Shown: in pieces, positions 1 to 6,570 of the stretch
Numbering within the stretch: the stretch's first letter is position 1
How the letters are laid out: each line of letters begins with the position of its first letter
Assembly (NCBI GenBank): GCA_903884915.1
Contig: CAISGS010000048.1
Coordinates: 1-9,430 of the forward strand
Direction: 5' to 3'
DNA: 9,430 nt
Source of the DNA: an uncultured Caulobacteraceae bacterium
Lineage (GTDB): Bacteria > Pseudomonadota > Alphaproteobacteria > Caulobacterales > Caulobacteraceae
Notes under the pieces: model-generated
Databases searched by the model: none
Seen by the model: only the letters and a program-made list of their open reading frames with translations
Told to the model about the DNA's origin: nothing
Position numbers and translations under genes: made by a program

Positions 1-1226
1 GCGACGGGGGCCTCGATCAATTCTTCTATTCGGCGGACATATTTCACGGCATTTGCTGGAAGGTCCTTCCAACTGCGGGCACCGCGCGTGCTGTCGCTCC
101 AACCCTCCAAAGTCTCATAGACGGGAACGGCTGCCGCCTGCGCGGCCATACCCGCAGGGAGATAATCATAGAGCTTGTCGCCAATCTGATAGCCGACGCA
201 GACCTTGAGGGTCTCAAAGCCGTCGAGCACGTCGAGCTTGGTCAAGGCGATGCCGTGAATGCCATTGATAGCGATGGACTGGCGCACCAGAACCGCATCG
301 AACCAGCCACAGCGGCGTGGACGCCCGGTAACGGTACCAAACTCATGACCCCGCTCGCCGAGCTGGCGGCCATACTCGTCAAACAGCTCGGTCGGGAACG
401 GCCCCTCGCCCACGCGGGTCGTATAGGCCTTGACGATGCCCAGAACAAAACCCGGTGCGCGGGGGCCAAGACCCGAACCGGCGGCGGCCTGTCCGGCCAC
501 CGTGTTGGAAGAGGTCACATAGGGATAGGTGCCATGATCGACATCCAGCAAGGTGCCTTGAGCCCCCTCAAACAGCACGCGCTTGCCATCCTTGACCGCT
601 TGGTCAAGCAGCCGCCAGGTGGGCTGGGCAAAGGGCAAGATCTTGGGGGCGACCTCTAACAGGGCCGCGAGCAGGGCCTCGGCGTCGGCCTCTGGCAGGT
701 CCAGTCCCCGGCGCAGAGCGCCGTGGTGGGCCAGAAGGCGCGCAATCTTGGTCGGCAAAGAATCGGGCTCGGCCAGATCGGCAACCCGAATGGCGCGGCG
801 GCCCACCTTATCTTCATAGGCCGGACCAATGCCCCGGCCCGTCGTGCCAATCTTACCGGCACCGGCTTGGGCTTCGCGGGCCTGATCAAGGTCGCGGTGT
901 AGGGGCAAGATCAGAACGGCATTGTCAGCCAAGGCCAAAAGCTCTGGACCAATGACCACGCCCTGTGCGCCAATCCGCGCGATCTCGTCCAAGAAGGCCC
1001 AAGGATCGACGACGACGCCGTTGCCAATGATGGATTTCTTGCCCTGCACCACGCCCGAAGGCAGCAGCGAGAGCTTATAGGTCACATCACCAACCACCAA
1101 AGTATGGCCTGCATTGTGCCCGCCTTGAAAGCGAACCACGACATCCGCGCGATTGGACAGCCAATCGACAATCTTGCCCTTACCCTCGTCGCCCCACTGA
1201 GCGCCGACCACGGTGACGTTGGCCAA
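1..1226 (-). CDS. purA: Adenylosuccinate synthetase (PurA), C-terminal end outside the window
   Basis: PurA joins IMP and aspartate with GTP hydrolysis to give adenylosuccinate, the first committed step from IMP to AMP, in the cytosol. The frame is open from base 1226 to the window edge (408 codons); family members have about 430 residues, so about 20 C-terminal residues are missing. Visible landmarks are the N-terminal QWGDEGKGK loop with catalytic Asp13, the GGHNAGHT segment with His41, [14 protein letters not shown], and the [17 protein letters not shown] signature. The start is a TTG codon (reads [10 protein letters not shown]) with AAGGA eight bases upstream. No in-frame ATG or GTG was found nearby upstream, and the residue numbering of Asp13 and His41 fits this start. 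The PagL-like gene ends 53 bases upstream on the same strand, so read-through is possible. A near-perfect palindrome at 1271-1286 lies in the promoter position. Confidence 0.97.
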   Translation of the reverse strand, partial: MANVTVVGAQWGDEGKGKIVDWLSNRADVVVRFQGGHNAGHTLVVGDVTYKLSLLPSGVVQGKKSIIGNGVVVDPWAFLDEIARIGAQGVVIGPELLALADNAVLILPLHRDLDQAREAQAGAGKIGTTGRGIGPAYEDKVGRRAIRVADLAEPDSLPTKIARLLAHHGALRRGLDLPEADAEALLAALLEVAPKILPFAQPTWRLLDQAVKDGKRVLFEGAQGTLLDVDHGTYPYVTSSNTVAGQAAAGSGLGPRAPGFVLGIVKAYTTRVGEGPFPTELFDEYGRQLGERGHEFGTVTGRPRRCGWFDAVLVRQSIAINGIHGIALTKLDVLDGFETLKVCVGYQIGDKLYDYLPAGMAAQAAAVPVYETLEGWSDSTRGARSWKDLPANAVKYVRRIEELIEAPV

Positions 1227-1270
1227 TAGACTATTCCTTAGATGATAGGTCGTAGAGACACGCCACCAAA

Positions 1271-1286
1271 CCGGTAGCGCTAACGG
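1271..1286. promoter_or_regulatory. Near-perfect 16-bp palindrome, LacI-type operator candidate upstream of purA
   Basis: Seen: CCGGTAGCGCTAACGG on the plus strand, centred on the 8-bp palindrome TAGCGCTA, with outer CCG/CGG arms and a single mismatched pair between. On the minus strand it contains GTTAGCGCTACC. It overlaps the stop codon of the PagL-like gene and lies 45-60 bases before the purA start. Known, from memory: LacI-family operators, including the xylose-repressor sites of Caulobacter, have a TAGCGCTA-centred core of this type. Inference: a LacI-type regulator might act on purA here. The central palindrome leaves no room for a hairpin loop, so a terminator is unlikely. Confidence 0.4.
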
Positions 1287-1909
1287 ATTGAACCCAGCTT
1301 GTAGATCAAGCGAAGGCCCGCGTCATCAAGCCCTTGGTTCTTACCGTGCGCAAAGACCTGACCATTGCTCAAATGCAGGTAGGTCAGTTCTGCAGACCAA
1401 CGTGGGGATAGGACCCGTCCGATCGACAGCTCGGGCTGAAACAGCAGATGGGAGCCAAAATCGATGCGCGACCGGTAAAGTTTCAAGCGCCGCTGGATCT
1501 CTGGCGGCGCAAGGCCGGGCGCATTGACCGCGGGAAGACCGGCCTCACCATCGGTATAGGCCAGACCCAACCCAGGTCGGACATAGAACTGACCCGGCAA
1601 CGATATCGGCCAGGACAGCCCAGCGGCGACAAAATTGCTGGTCCCGGAGGAATTGATCGACACCAGTCCGTGGGCCTGAGGTCGCCCGATCAGGCTGAGA
1701 GCCTCAATACGATCTGAGCGAAGCCCGATCTGCAGATCGCTCCCGCCCTCGCGTCCCGCGGCCCCGACGCCAATGACGTCCCCGATAAAGGTCACATCAT
1801 GGGCAAAGATCCCGACCAGCAGTTCGGCGGCACGGGCGCTCGAGAGCGGGGCGAGGGTGAGCGACATGATCGCAGCCCAGATCAAGTGAAGAGACCTATG
1901 CGTGCTCAT
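1280..1909 (-). CDS. PagL-like lipid A deacylase (acyloxyacyl hydrolase), outer-membrane beta-barrel
   Basis: A predicted exported protein of 209 residues. From the ATG at 1909, residues 1-28 form a typical signal peptide: a basic start (MSTHR), a hydrophobic core ([14 protein letters not shown]) and a likely cleavage after SARA. The rest shows alternating beta-barrel-like strands ending in GLRLIY, as in outer-membrane barrels. The HLSNG motif (His179, Ser181, Asn182) near the C-terminus matches the His-x-Ser catalytic pair of PagL, which removes the 3-O-acyl chain of lipid A. The usual catalytic Glu is not obvious; Asp195 and Asp196 lie near its expected place. A GTG at 1924 with an AGGG upstream is an alternative start adding five residues (MDGLN); I prefer the ATG because it gives a cleaner signal peptide. 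The nearest gene downstream is purA. The family call is good; enzymatic activity is inferred. Confidence 0.75.
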   Translation of the reverse strand: MSTHRSLHLIWAAIMSLTLAPLSSARAAELLVGIFAHDVTFIGDVIGVGAAGREGGSDLQIGLRSDRIEALSLIGRPQAHGLVSINSSGTSNFVAAGLSWPISLPGQFYVRPGLGLAYTDGEAGLPAVNAPGLAPPEIQRRLKLYRSRIDFGSHLLFQPELSIGRVLSPRWSAELTYLHLSNGQVFAHGKNQGLDDAGLRLIYKLGSIR

Positions 1910-1977
1910 GTTCAGACCGTCCACAATTACCCTAGAGCTGAAACCCTAAACCGATTTGCTTACGGCTTGTATAGGTC

Positions 1978-2011
1978 GAGCAACAGGCTGGATCGCCCCA
2001 GCCTGTTGCTC
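1978..2011 (-). terminator. Perfect 14-bp stem-loop just after serA
   Basis: The arms 1978-1991 and 1998-2011 are exact reverse complements (GAGCAACAGGCTGG and its partner) around a six-base loop. In the serA direction it begins seven bases after the TAA stop, preceded by an A-rich run, but is followed by CGACCTAT rather than a T tract. On the plus strand it is followed by TTTGGTCTT. The position is that of a terminator or a 3'-end-protecting hairpin for the serC-serA transcript. The lack of a U tract makes efficient intrinsic termination uncertain. Confidence 0.6.
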
Positions 2012-2018
2012 TTTGGTC

Positions 2019-3596
2019 TTAAAACACCAGTGCGCGGGCTTCCTTGACGTGCGGCAAGGCCTTAACGGCCTGCAACACAGCATCGCTTGGCGCATGGTCA
2101 ACACCGACCAGACAGATGGCGTCGCCGCCTGCCGATGTACGGCCCAGATTGAAGGTGGCGATATTGATCCCGGCATCGGCCAGAAGCGCGCCAACCGCGC
2201 CGATAAAGCCCGGCTTGTCGAGATTGTTCACATAGAGCATGGCGGGCGAGAAGGGGGCGTCCAGATCCATGCCCTTGACCTCGACGACACGGGCAATGCC
2301 GCCAACGACCGTGCCGGCAAAGGCCCGCTCGCCCGAAGCCGAGGTCACCGTGATCCGCATCAGGCTGTCATAGACGGGCGACAGTTCTTGACGGCTTTCC
2401 GAAACCGTAATGCCGCGCTCTTTGGCCACGCTGGGGGCAGAGACCATGTTGATCTCGGCCAGCATCGGACGCAGAACCCCGGCAAGGGCTGCGGCGGTTA
2501 GCGGCTTCACATTGAGCTTAGAGACCTCGCCGACATAGGCGATCTCGATCGACTTGAGCCCTGAATCGACCATCTGTCCGGCAAAGGCCCCCAGCTTTTC
2601 AGCCAAGGCGATAAAGGGTTTCAGCTTTGGCGCCTCGTCAGCAGTGACCGAGGGGCTGTTCAAGGCGTTGGAGACCGCGCCGGTCAGCAGATAGTCAGCC
2701 ATCTGTTCGGCGACCTGCAGGGCGACATTTTCTTGCGCTTCCGCCGTCGAGGCCCCCAGATGGGGCGTGGCGATGAAGTTGGGATGGCCAAACAGAACGT
2801 TCGACTTGGCAGGCTCTTCGACAAAGACGTCAAAGGCCGCGCCGCCAATATGGCCGCTGTCTAGACCGGCCCGAAGCGCGGCTTCATCGACGAGGCCACC
2901 GCGCGCGCAGTTGATGATGAACACGCCCTTACGGGTCTTGGCGAGGTTTTCGGCGCTCAAGATGTTGCGGGTCTTGTCGGTCAGGGGGGTGTGCAGGGTG
3001 ATGACCTCGGCGCGGGCCAAGAGCTCATCCAGCTCGACCTTTTCGACACCGATCTCGACGGCCCGCTCGGGCGACAGGAACGGGTCATAGGCGATGACCT
3101 TCATCTTCAGGCCGTTCGCGCGGTCGGCAACAATGCCGCCGATGTTGCCGCAGCCGATCAGGCCGAGGGTCTTGCTATAGAGCTCGATGCCCATGAAGCG
3201 GTTCTTTTCCCACTTACCGGCTTGGGTCGACAGGTCGGCGGCGGGAAGCTGGCGGGCCAGAGCGAACATCATGGCGATGGCGTGCTCGGCCGTGGTGATC
3301 GAGTTGCCGAACGGGGTGTTCATGACCACGACACCGGCGGCAGTGGCGGCGGGGATATCGACATTGTCGACACCGATACCGGCGCGGCCAACCACCTTGA
3401 GGTTCTTGGCCTTGGCAATGACGTCCTTGTCGGCCTTGGTGGCCGAACGGACGGCGAGGCCATCATATTGATCAATGATCTCGAGCAGTTGATCCTTGGT
3501 CAGGCCGGTAATGACATCGGCTTGAACGCCGCGCGCTTCAAAAATCTTGACGGCGGCGGGGGACAGTTGGTCGGCAATGAGAACGCGAGGGGCCAT
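2019..3596 (-). CDS. serA: D-3-phosphoglycerate dehydrogenase
   Basis: SerA oxidises 3-phosphoglycerate to 3-phosphohydroxypyruvate with NAD+, the first step of serine synthesis. The 525-residue protein has the long (type I) architecture: a split substrate-binding domain, the NAD-binding fold with GCGNIG (148-153) and the Asp171 that binds the adenosine ribose, then catalytic Arg232 (in NCARGGLVD), Glu261 (in VEEPA) and His279 (in TPHLGAST). An intervening domain (about 320-445) and a C-terminal ACT domain (about 453-525, starting MLYVNNLDKPG) follow. The ACT domain is the usual site of serine feedback control in this family. The start is the ATG at 3596 with GGAG eight bases upstream; the frame continues 19 codons further upstream but that extension is not family-like. 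serC ends 96 bases upstream on the same strand, giving a serC-serA operon. Confidence 0.98.
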   Translation of the reverse strand: MAPRVLIADQLSPAAVKIFEARGVQADVITGLTKDQLLEIIDQYDGLAVRSATKADKDVIAKAKNLKVVGRAGIGVDNVDIPAATAAGVVVMNTPFGNSITTAEHAIAMMFALARQLPAADLSTQAGKWEKNRFMGIELYSKTLGLIGCGNIGGIVADRANGLKMKVIAYDPFLSPERAVEIGVEKVELDELLARAEVITLHTPLTDKTRNILSAENLAKTRKGVFIINCARGGLVDEAALRAGLDSGHIGGAAFDVFVEEPAKSNVLFGHPNFIATPHLGASTAEAQENVALQVAEQMADYLLTGAVSNALNSPSVTADEAPKLKPFIALAEKLGAFAGQMVDSGLKSIEIAYVGEVSKLNVKPLTAAALAGVLRPMLAEINMVSAPSVAKERGITVSESRQELSPVYDSLMRITVTSASGERAFAGTVVGGIARVVEVKGMDLDAPFSPAMLYVNNLDKPGFIGAVGALLADAGINIATFNLGRTSAGGDAICLVGVDHAPSDAVLQAVKALPHVKEARALVF

Positions 3597-3627
3597 GGTT
3601 TTATCTCCGGGGGTCGGATGAAGGGGA

Positions 3628-3685
3628 TAGGTCCTCGCCCCGCCTCGGCGCATTGCGCGCTCAGACAGGTCAGGGCGAGGCCTTA
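3628..3685 (-). other. Inverted repeat in the serC-serA gap
   Basis: CCTCGCCC (3633-3640) pairs exactly with GGGCGAGG (3673-3680), and four more pairs (one G-U) extend it outward to 3628 and 3685 after one mismatch. The loop of about 32 bases contains a smaller CGCC/GGCG hairpin (3641-3650). It fills most of the 96-base gap between serC and serA and ends about 30 bases before the serA start. It might protect or attenuate the transcript between the two genes; no T tract is present, so it does not look like an intrinsic terminator. Confidence 0.35.
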
Positions 3686-3692
3686 GGTTTGA

Positions 3693-4865
3693 TTAGGCGG
3701 ACAGAGAGTCGGCTGCGGCGCTGGCAAAGGCCCAGTCGAGCCACGGGGTCAGGGCATCCAGATCGGACGTCTCCACCGTGGCCCCGCACCAGATGCGCAG
3801 ACCCGGAGGGGCGTCGCGATAGGCGCCAATATCCAGCGCTACGCCTTCCTTTTCCAGCAGACTGGCCAACTTCTTGGCGAAATCCGCCTGAGCAGCGGCA
3901 TCAAGCGCTGCAACACGAGCATCCACCACCTTCAGACAGACCGAGGTGTTGGAGCGGGTCGCAGGATCGACGGGCAGGAAATCGACCCAATCGGTCTTGG
4001 CCACCCAGTCGGCGATAACGCCAAGATTGGCATCAGCGCGGCGACGCAGTTCGGTCAGGCCACCAATCTTTTCCGACCAGGTCAGGGCATCGAGATAGTC
4101 CTCAACGCAGAGCATGGAGGGGGTGTTGATGGTCGCGCCTTCAAAGATTTCGGCATTGACCTTGCCACCCTTGGTCAGGCGGAAGATCTTGGGCATCGGC
4201 CAAGCGGGGCTGTAGCTTTCGAGACGCGCGACGGCGCGCGGCGACAGGATCAGCATCCCATGCGCCCCCTCTCCGCCCAGCACCTTTTGCCAAGAGAAGG
4301 TGGTCACATCGAGCTTGGCCCAGTCGAGATCTTGGGCAAAGGCGGCCGAGGTGGCGTCACAGATGGTGATGCCTTCGCGGTCCGCCGAAATGAAATCGGC
4401 ATTAGGAACCCGCACGCCCGAGGTCGTACCATTCCAGGTAAAGACCAGATCGGCATCAGGGCGGACCTTGGTCAGGTCGGGCAGGAGGCCGTAATCGGCC
4501 TCGAGGACCTCAGTGTCCTTCAGCTTCAACTGCTTGACCACATCGGTCACCCAGTCCTTGCCGAAACTTTCAAAGGCCAGCATCTGCACCGGGCGCGCGC
4601 CCAGCATCGACCACATGGCCGCTTCGACCGCGCCCGTATCCGAGGCGGGCATGATACCGATCAGATAGTCATCGGGCACGCCCAGAACCGCACGGGTGCG
4701 ATCAATAGCGTCCTTGAGACGACCCTTACCTAATTTTGAGCGGTGTGACCGACCGAGCACGGCGTTTGAGAGCTGGTCAAGGTTCCAACCCGGCCGTTTG
4801 GCACAGGGTCCGGAAGAAAATTCAGGACGCGCAGGGCGCATCGCTGGCTTAGCGAGGTTTGTCAT
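3693..4865 (-). CDS. serC: Phosphoserine aminotransferase
   Basis: SerC is the PLP enzyme that converts 3-phosphohydroxypyruvate and glutamate to phosphoserine and 2-oxoglutarate, and also serves pyridoxine synthesis. From the ATG at 4865 it has 390 residues. [12 protein letters not shown] (16-27) is the phosphate- and substrate-binding N-terminus typical of the alphaproteobacterial type. ICDATSAAF (168-176) holds the Asp that contacts the PLP ring nitrogen, and [15 protein letters not shown] (189-203) holds the Schiff-base lysine, Lys194. Later come [10 protein letters not shown] and the C-terminal [11 protein letters not shown]. Two in-frame starts lie further upstream (4880 and 4955). The one at 4880 has no spaced ribosome binding site, whereas 4865 has AAGGA and GGGA ahead of it, so I chose 4865. 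It heads the operon with serA and has a structured leader (4866-4926). Confidence 0.97.
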   Translation of the reverse strand: MTNLAKPAMRPARPEFSSGPCAKRPGWNLDQLSNAVLGRSHRSKLGKGRLKDAIDRTRAVLGVPDDYLIGIMPASDTGAVEAAMWSMLGARPVQMLAFESFGKDWVTDVVKQLKLKDTEVLEADYGLLPDLTKVRPDADLVFTWNGTTSGVRVPNADFISADREGITICDATSAAFAQDLDWAKLDVTTFSWQKVLGGEGAHGMLILSPRAVARLESYSPAWPMPKIFRLTKGGKVNAEIFEGATINTPSMLCVEDYLDALTWSEKIGGLTELRRRADANLGVIADWVAKTDWVDFLPVDPATRSNTSVCLKVVDARVAALDAAAQADFAKKLASLLEKEGVALDIGAYRDAPPGLRIWCGATVETSDLDALTPWLDWAFASAAADSLSA

Positions 4866-4926
4866 ATCTGTGTTTCCCATCCTTACAGATGAGCAGCGCC
4901 CCGTTGGGGAGGCGTGGCCCGAGGGC
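4866..4926 (-). promoter_or_regulatory. serC leader: hairpin enclosing the serC ribosome binding site
   Basis: Read on the minus strand, AUCUGU (4890-4885) and ACAGAU (4871-4866) form a perfect 6-bp stem directly abutting the serC ATG. Its 13-base loop, AAGGAUGGGAAAC, carries the ribosome binding site. Upstream, CGCC-U-CC pairs with GGGGCG (4897-4914) in a second GC-rich hairpin, and GCCCUCGGGC (4917-4926) may add a small one. Known, from memory: a serC leader RNA motif has been described upstream of serC-serA in alphaproteobacteria, with its last stem overlapping the ribosome binding site. The layout here fits that description; I could not score it against the covariance model. The 5' boundary is approximate. 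Confidence 0.6.
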
Positions 4927-4961
4927 GATAGACCCTTTTTCGGTGCTGCACGCAAGGAGGA

Positions 4962-5002
4962 TTTTGTCGCGGGGGGACAATTGTTTTGTCAGTAAGGGAC
5001 AA
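4962..5002. promoter_or_regulatory. Two tandem 19-bp dyads upstream of serC, operator candidates
   Basis: Two copies of TTTTGTC-N5-GGGACAA lie at 4962-4980 and 4984-5002, exactly 22 bp apart (about two helical turns, so on the same face of the helix). Within each copy TTGTC and GACAA are inverted with seven bases between, so each is also a dyad. Only the five middle bases differ (GCGGG and AGTAA). They sit about 97-137 bases before the serC start and 216-256 before the divergent BstA-like gene. A weak minus-strand promoter-like pair (CTGACA, then GACAAAAT about 18 bases on) falls inside them, so a bound protein would be placed on the serC promoter. The regulator is unknown. Confidence 0.5.
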
Positions 5003-5217
5003 CAGCACTTGAAGCAAATTTTCGCGACGGCTTTCCGCTGCCGCAAATGTCGTTTGGATAGGACCCCTTATGTATTGCATATTTTACAATTTAGGGTAAA
5101 AGTTTCTATGTGGCAGTCAGTGGCCGAGCCGCTTTATGGAGAGCTCAGAATGCTCACTTAAGCGACGCCTTGCTAATCTCAGGTTTTATCGAATAAGAGC
5201 AATGGATTAGAGTCAAA
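5003..5217 (+). promoter_or_regulatory. Upstream region of the BstA-like gene with an inverted repeat
   Basis: This 215-base stretch holds no convincing gene; short frames here lack a ribosome binding site and family resemblance. GC falls sharply from about 5070 onward. TTTTAC (5082-5087) and GTAAAA (5096-5101) form an inverted repeat with eight bases between, an operator-like arrangement. CTAATC (5173-5178) and GATTAG (5205-5210) form a looser one just before the gene. A possible sigma-70-like promoter for the plus-strand gene is TTGCTA (from 5171) with ATAAGA about 17 bases later, and another is TTGCAT (from 5075) with TAAAAG; both are weak matches. The left edge of the acquired DNA probably lies within this stretch, but no repeat or tRNA end marks it. 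Confidence 0.3.
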
Positions 5218-6138
5218 ATGAATAATTCAATCTCCAACCCTGTTCAGCCAGACCTATTCCATGTTGAAAAACAAATAGAGCATAATGGCATCGAAATGGG
5301 GGTGCTAGAAAACGGTGTCCCATATCTGAGCGAGAGCGGGCTTGCCCGCATGTGTGGGATTGACCGCAAGGTTTTGAACCGCCTTGCTATCAACTGGGAT
5401 GAGGAAAAACTTAAACCCCGAGGGGCAATAATATATAAACTTCTTGCGGAGAGCAATTATTTCGAACCAACTCTTTATTTGAAATCTGACCACAAAGGAG
5501 TTGAAATAAATGCGTACACAGAGCCTGTATGCTTGGCTATTTTGGAATATTACGCGTTCGATACAGATGAAAAACGTGATGAAGCGATAAATGCATTTCG
5601 CATTTTAGCGAAAACAACTTTCCGCCTGTTTATTTACAAAGCTGTTGGATATGCTCCAAACCAAAAAGCCCTAGATAGCTGGAAACATTTTCACGATCGC
5701 GTCGATATGACGATGGACTCAGTGCAACTTGGCTACTTCAGTGTTTTCAGAGAAATCGCGGTGATGATTGTGCCCATGATACGAGCGGGCATCATGATCA
5801 GCGACAAGGTCCTACCCGACATTTCGGTCGGAAAGGCATGGAGTACTCATTGGGAAAATGAAGGCTTTGGTCAACAATATGGCGACCGCGTGAAGTACGA
5901 TCACGAATACCCCTCTTACTACCCTCAAGCTAAAAGTAATCCGCAACCCTCTTTCGCCTATCCAGATTCTGCTTTGGGCATTTTCAGGCAGTGGTTAAGG
6001 CAGAACTACATTGTTAACAAGTTTCCTAACTATCTAATTGGGCAGACAAAAAAGGGTAAAGTGCCATCAGTTGTCGCAAACAAAGCGATAGAAGCATTTT
6101 CCATAGAAAAACCGAAGACGAACAAAAAGCTGAAATAG
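5218..6138 (+). CDS. BstA-like protein with KilA-N-like N-terminus, probable phage-defence gene
   Basis: A 306-residue soluble protein with no signal peptide or membrane segment. Landmarks: GIEMGVLENGVPYLSESGLARMCGI (24-48, a KilA-N/winged-helix-like region), an Asn-Trp end (NW, 59-60), AVCLAILEYYAF-type segment (103-114), LGYFSVFREI (171-180), VLPDISVGKAW (198-208), VKYDHEYPSYYPQ (225-237) and FRQWLRQNYIVNKFPNYLIG (256-275). From memory these blocks resemble the BstA family, prophage-encoded abortive-infection proteins with an N-terminal KilA-N domain and a short DNA element giving self-immunity. This was not checked by search. The length is close to that family. The ribosome binding site is weak (AGAG before AAAATG). 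GC is about 37% at the start of the gene, far below the neighbours, suggesting transfer. A DUF3223 gene follows 13 bases later. Alternative: an uncharacterised phage antirepressor-like protein. Confidence 0.55.
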   Translation: MNNSISNPVQPDLFHVEKQIEHNGIEMGVLENGVPYLSESGLARMCGIDRKVLNRLAINWDEEKLKPRGAIIYKLLAESNYFEPTLYLKSDHKGVEINAYTEPVCLAILEYYAFDTDEKRDEAINAFRILAKTTFRLFIYKAVGYAPNQKALDSWKHFHDRVDMTMDSVQLGYFSVFREIAVMIVPMIRAGIMISDKVLPDISVGKAWSTHWENEGFGQQYGDRVKYDHEYPSYYPQAKSNPQPSFAYPDSALGIFRQWLRQNYIVNKFPNYLIGQTKKGKVPSVVANKAIEAFSIEKPKTNKKLK

Positions 6139-6151
6139 GGAGGGTGGTGCC

Positions 6152-6475
6152 TTGGGTAAAGTAAGATCGGTCAAACTGTCGACCCGCACATTTCAAAAAG
6201 TTGGCGATGCAACAGCTTTCTTCAAGGATATGCTAAACCGTTATGCAATAGGGGATCGCATATCTCATTCCGATGCAATCGAGTCAACTGCACTAATTGA
6301 GAGACATCAAGAAGTTATAGAAAAAATCGGGGTTGGGATCGATCATTTTGAAGTTCGGTCACCCCCCGTTGACTCGCCTCCATTTTCGAAAAGGTGCTTT
6401 TGGATCATTAGAGTCGACGGTGAGGCTATTGATTTTTCTTACAAGCATTGTCTAGAAGCTCGGCCATACGACTAG
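6152..6475 (+). CDS. DUF3223 (DCL-family) small protein
   Basis: A 107-residue protein starting with TTG at 6152, with GGGAGG eight bases upstream that overlaps the stop of the preceding gene. No in-frame ATG fits better. The sequence follows the DCL/DUF3223 pattern through nearly its whole length: FQKVGDATAFFKDMLNRY (14-31), GDRI and a helical stretch, ALIERHQEVIEKIGVGIDHFEV (47-68), then RCFWIIRVDGEAIDFSYKHC (81-100). The family is named after the plant DCL protein of plastid rRNA processing; the bacterial function is not known to me. It has the same strand, low GC and tight spacing as the BstA-like gene, so the two are probably co-transcribed and acquired together. A role beside the BstA-like protein is inference only. 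Confidence 0.75.
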   Translation: MGKVRSVKLSTRTFQKVGDATAFFKDMLNRYAIGDRISHSDAIESTALIERHQEVIEKIGVGIDHFEVRSPPVDSPPFSKRCFWIIRVDGEAIDFSYKHCLEARPYD

Positions 6476-6510
6476 AGGTGTAATGGACAACTTGAAATAT
6501 CTCCCAAACA

Positions 6511-6544
6511 AAAACCGCCGCCGGATAACTCCAGCGGCGGTTTT
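6511..6544. terminator. Bidirectional intrinsic terminator between the plus-strand cassette and atpC
   Basis: CCGCCGC (6515-6521) pairs exactly with GCGGCGG (6534-6540), and the AAAA and TTTT flanks extend the stem to 11 bp with a 12-base loop. On the plus strand the stem runs into TTTTGTT, 36 bases after the DUF3223 gene stop. On the minus strand it runs into TTTTTGTTT, 27 bases after the atpC stop. It therefore serves both convergent transcripts, with the stronger T tract for the ATP synthase operon. Confidence 0.9.
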
Positions 6545-6570
6545 GTTAATCGCGATGGATCAGCGCAGCC

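Noticed and set aside
255..889. Several short frames on both strands over purA
   Set aside because: The purA frame is continuous through this stretch with conserved motifs, so these are shadows. The absence of a long complete frame here only reflects the gene running off the window.
2991..3686. A 231-codon plus-strand frame opposite serA
   Set aside because: It is antisense to conserved SerA motifs, and its composition is that of a shadow frame.
4260..4733. A 157-codon plus-strand frame opposite serC
   Set aside because: It lies entirely over the SerC active-site region and resembles no known family.
4859..5161. A 100-codon plus-strand frame across the serC leader
   Set aside because: It overlaps the serC start and leader structure, has no ribosome binding site, and reads as noncoding sequence.
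5218..6138. Assignment of the plus-strand 306-residue gene as a P63C-domain phage protein
   Set aside because: The N-terminus is loosely similar, but the C-terminal part has the PDISVGKAW and KYDHEYP blocks rather than the P63C C-terminal motif, so a BstA-like call fits better.
4866..6570. Attachment sites, tRNA ends, insertion-sequence inverted repeats or a CRISPR array around the acquired cassette
   Set aside because: Looked for by eye on both sides of the cassette; no tRNA-like segment, flanking direct repeat, transposase or spaced repeat array was found.
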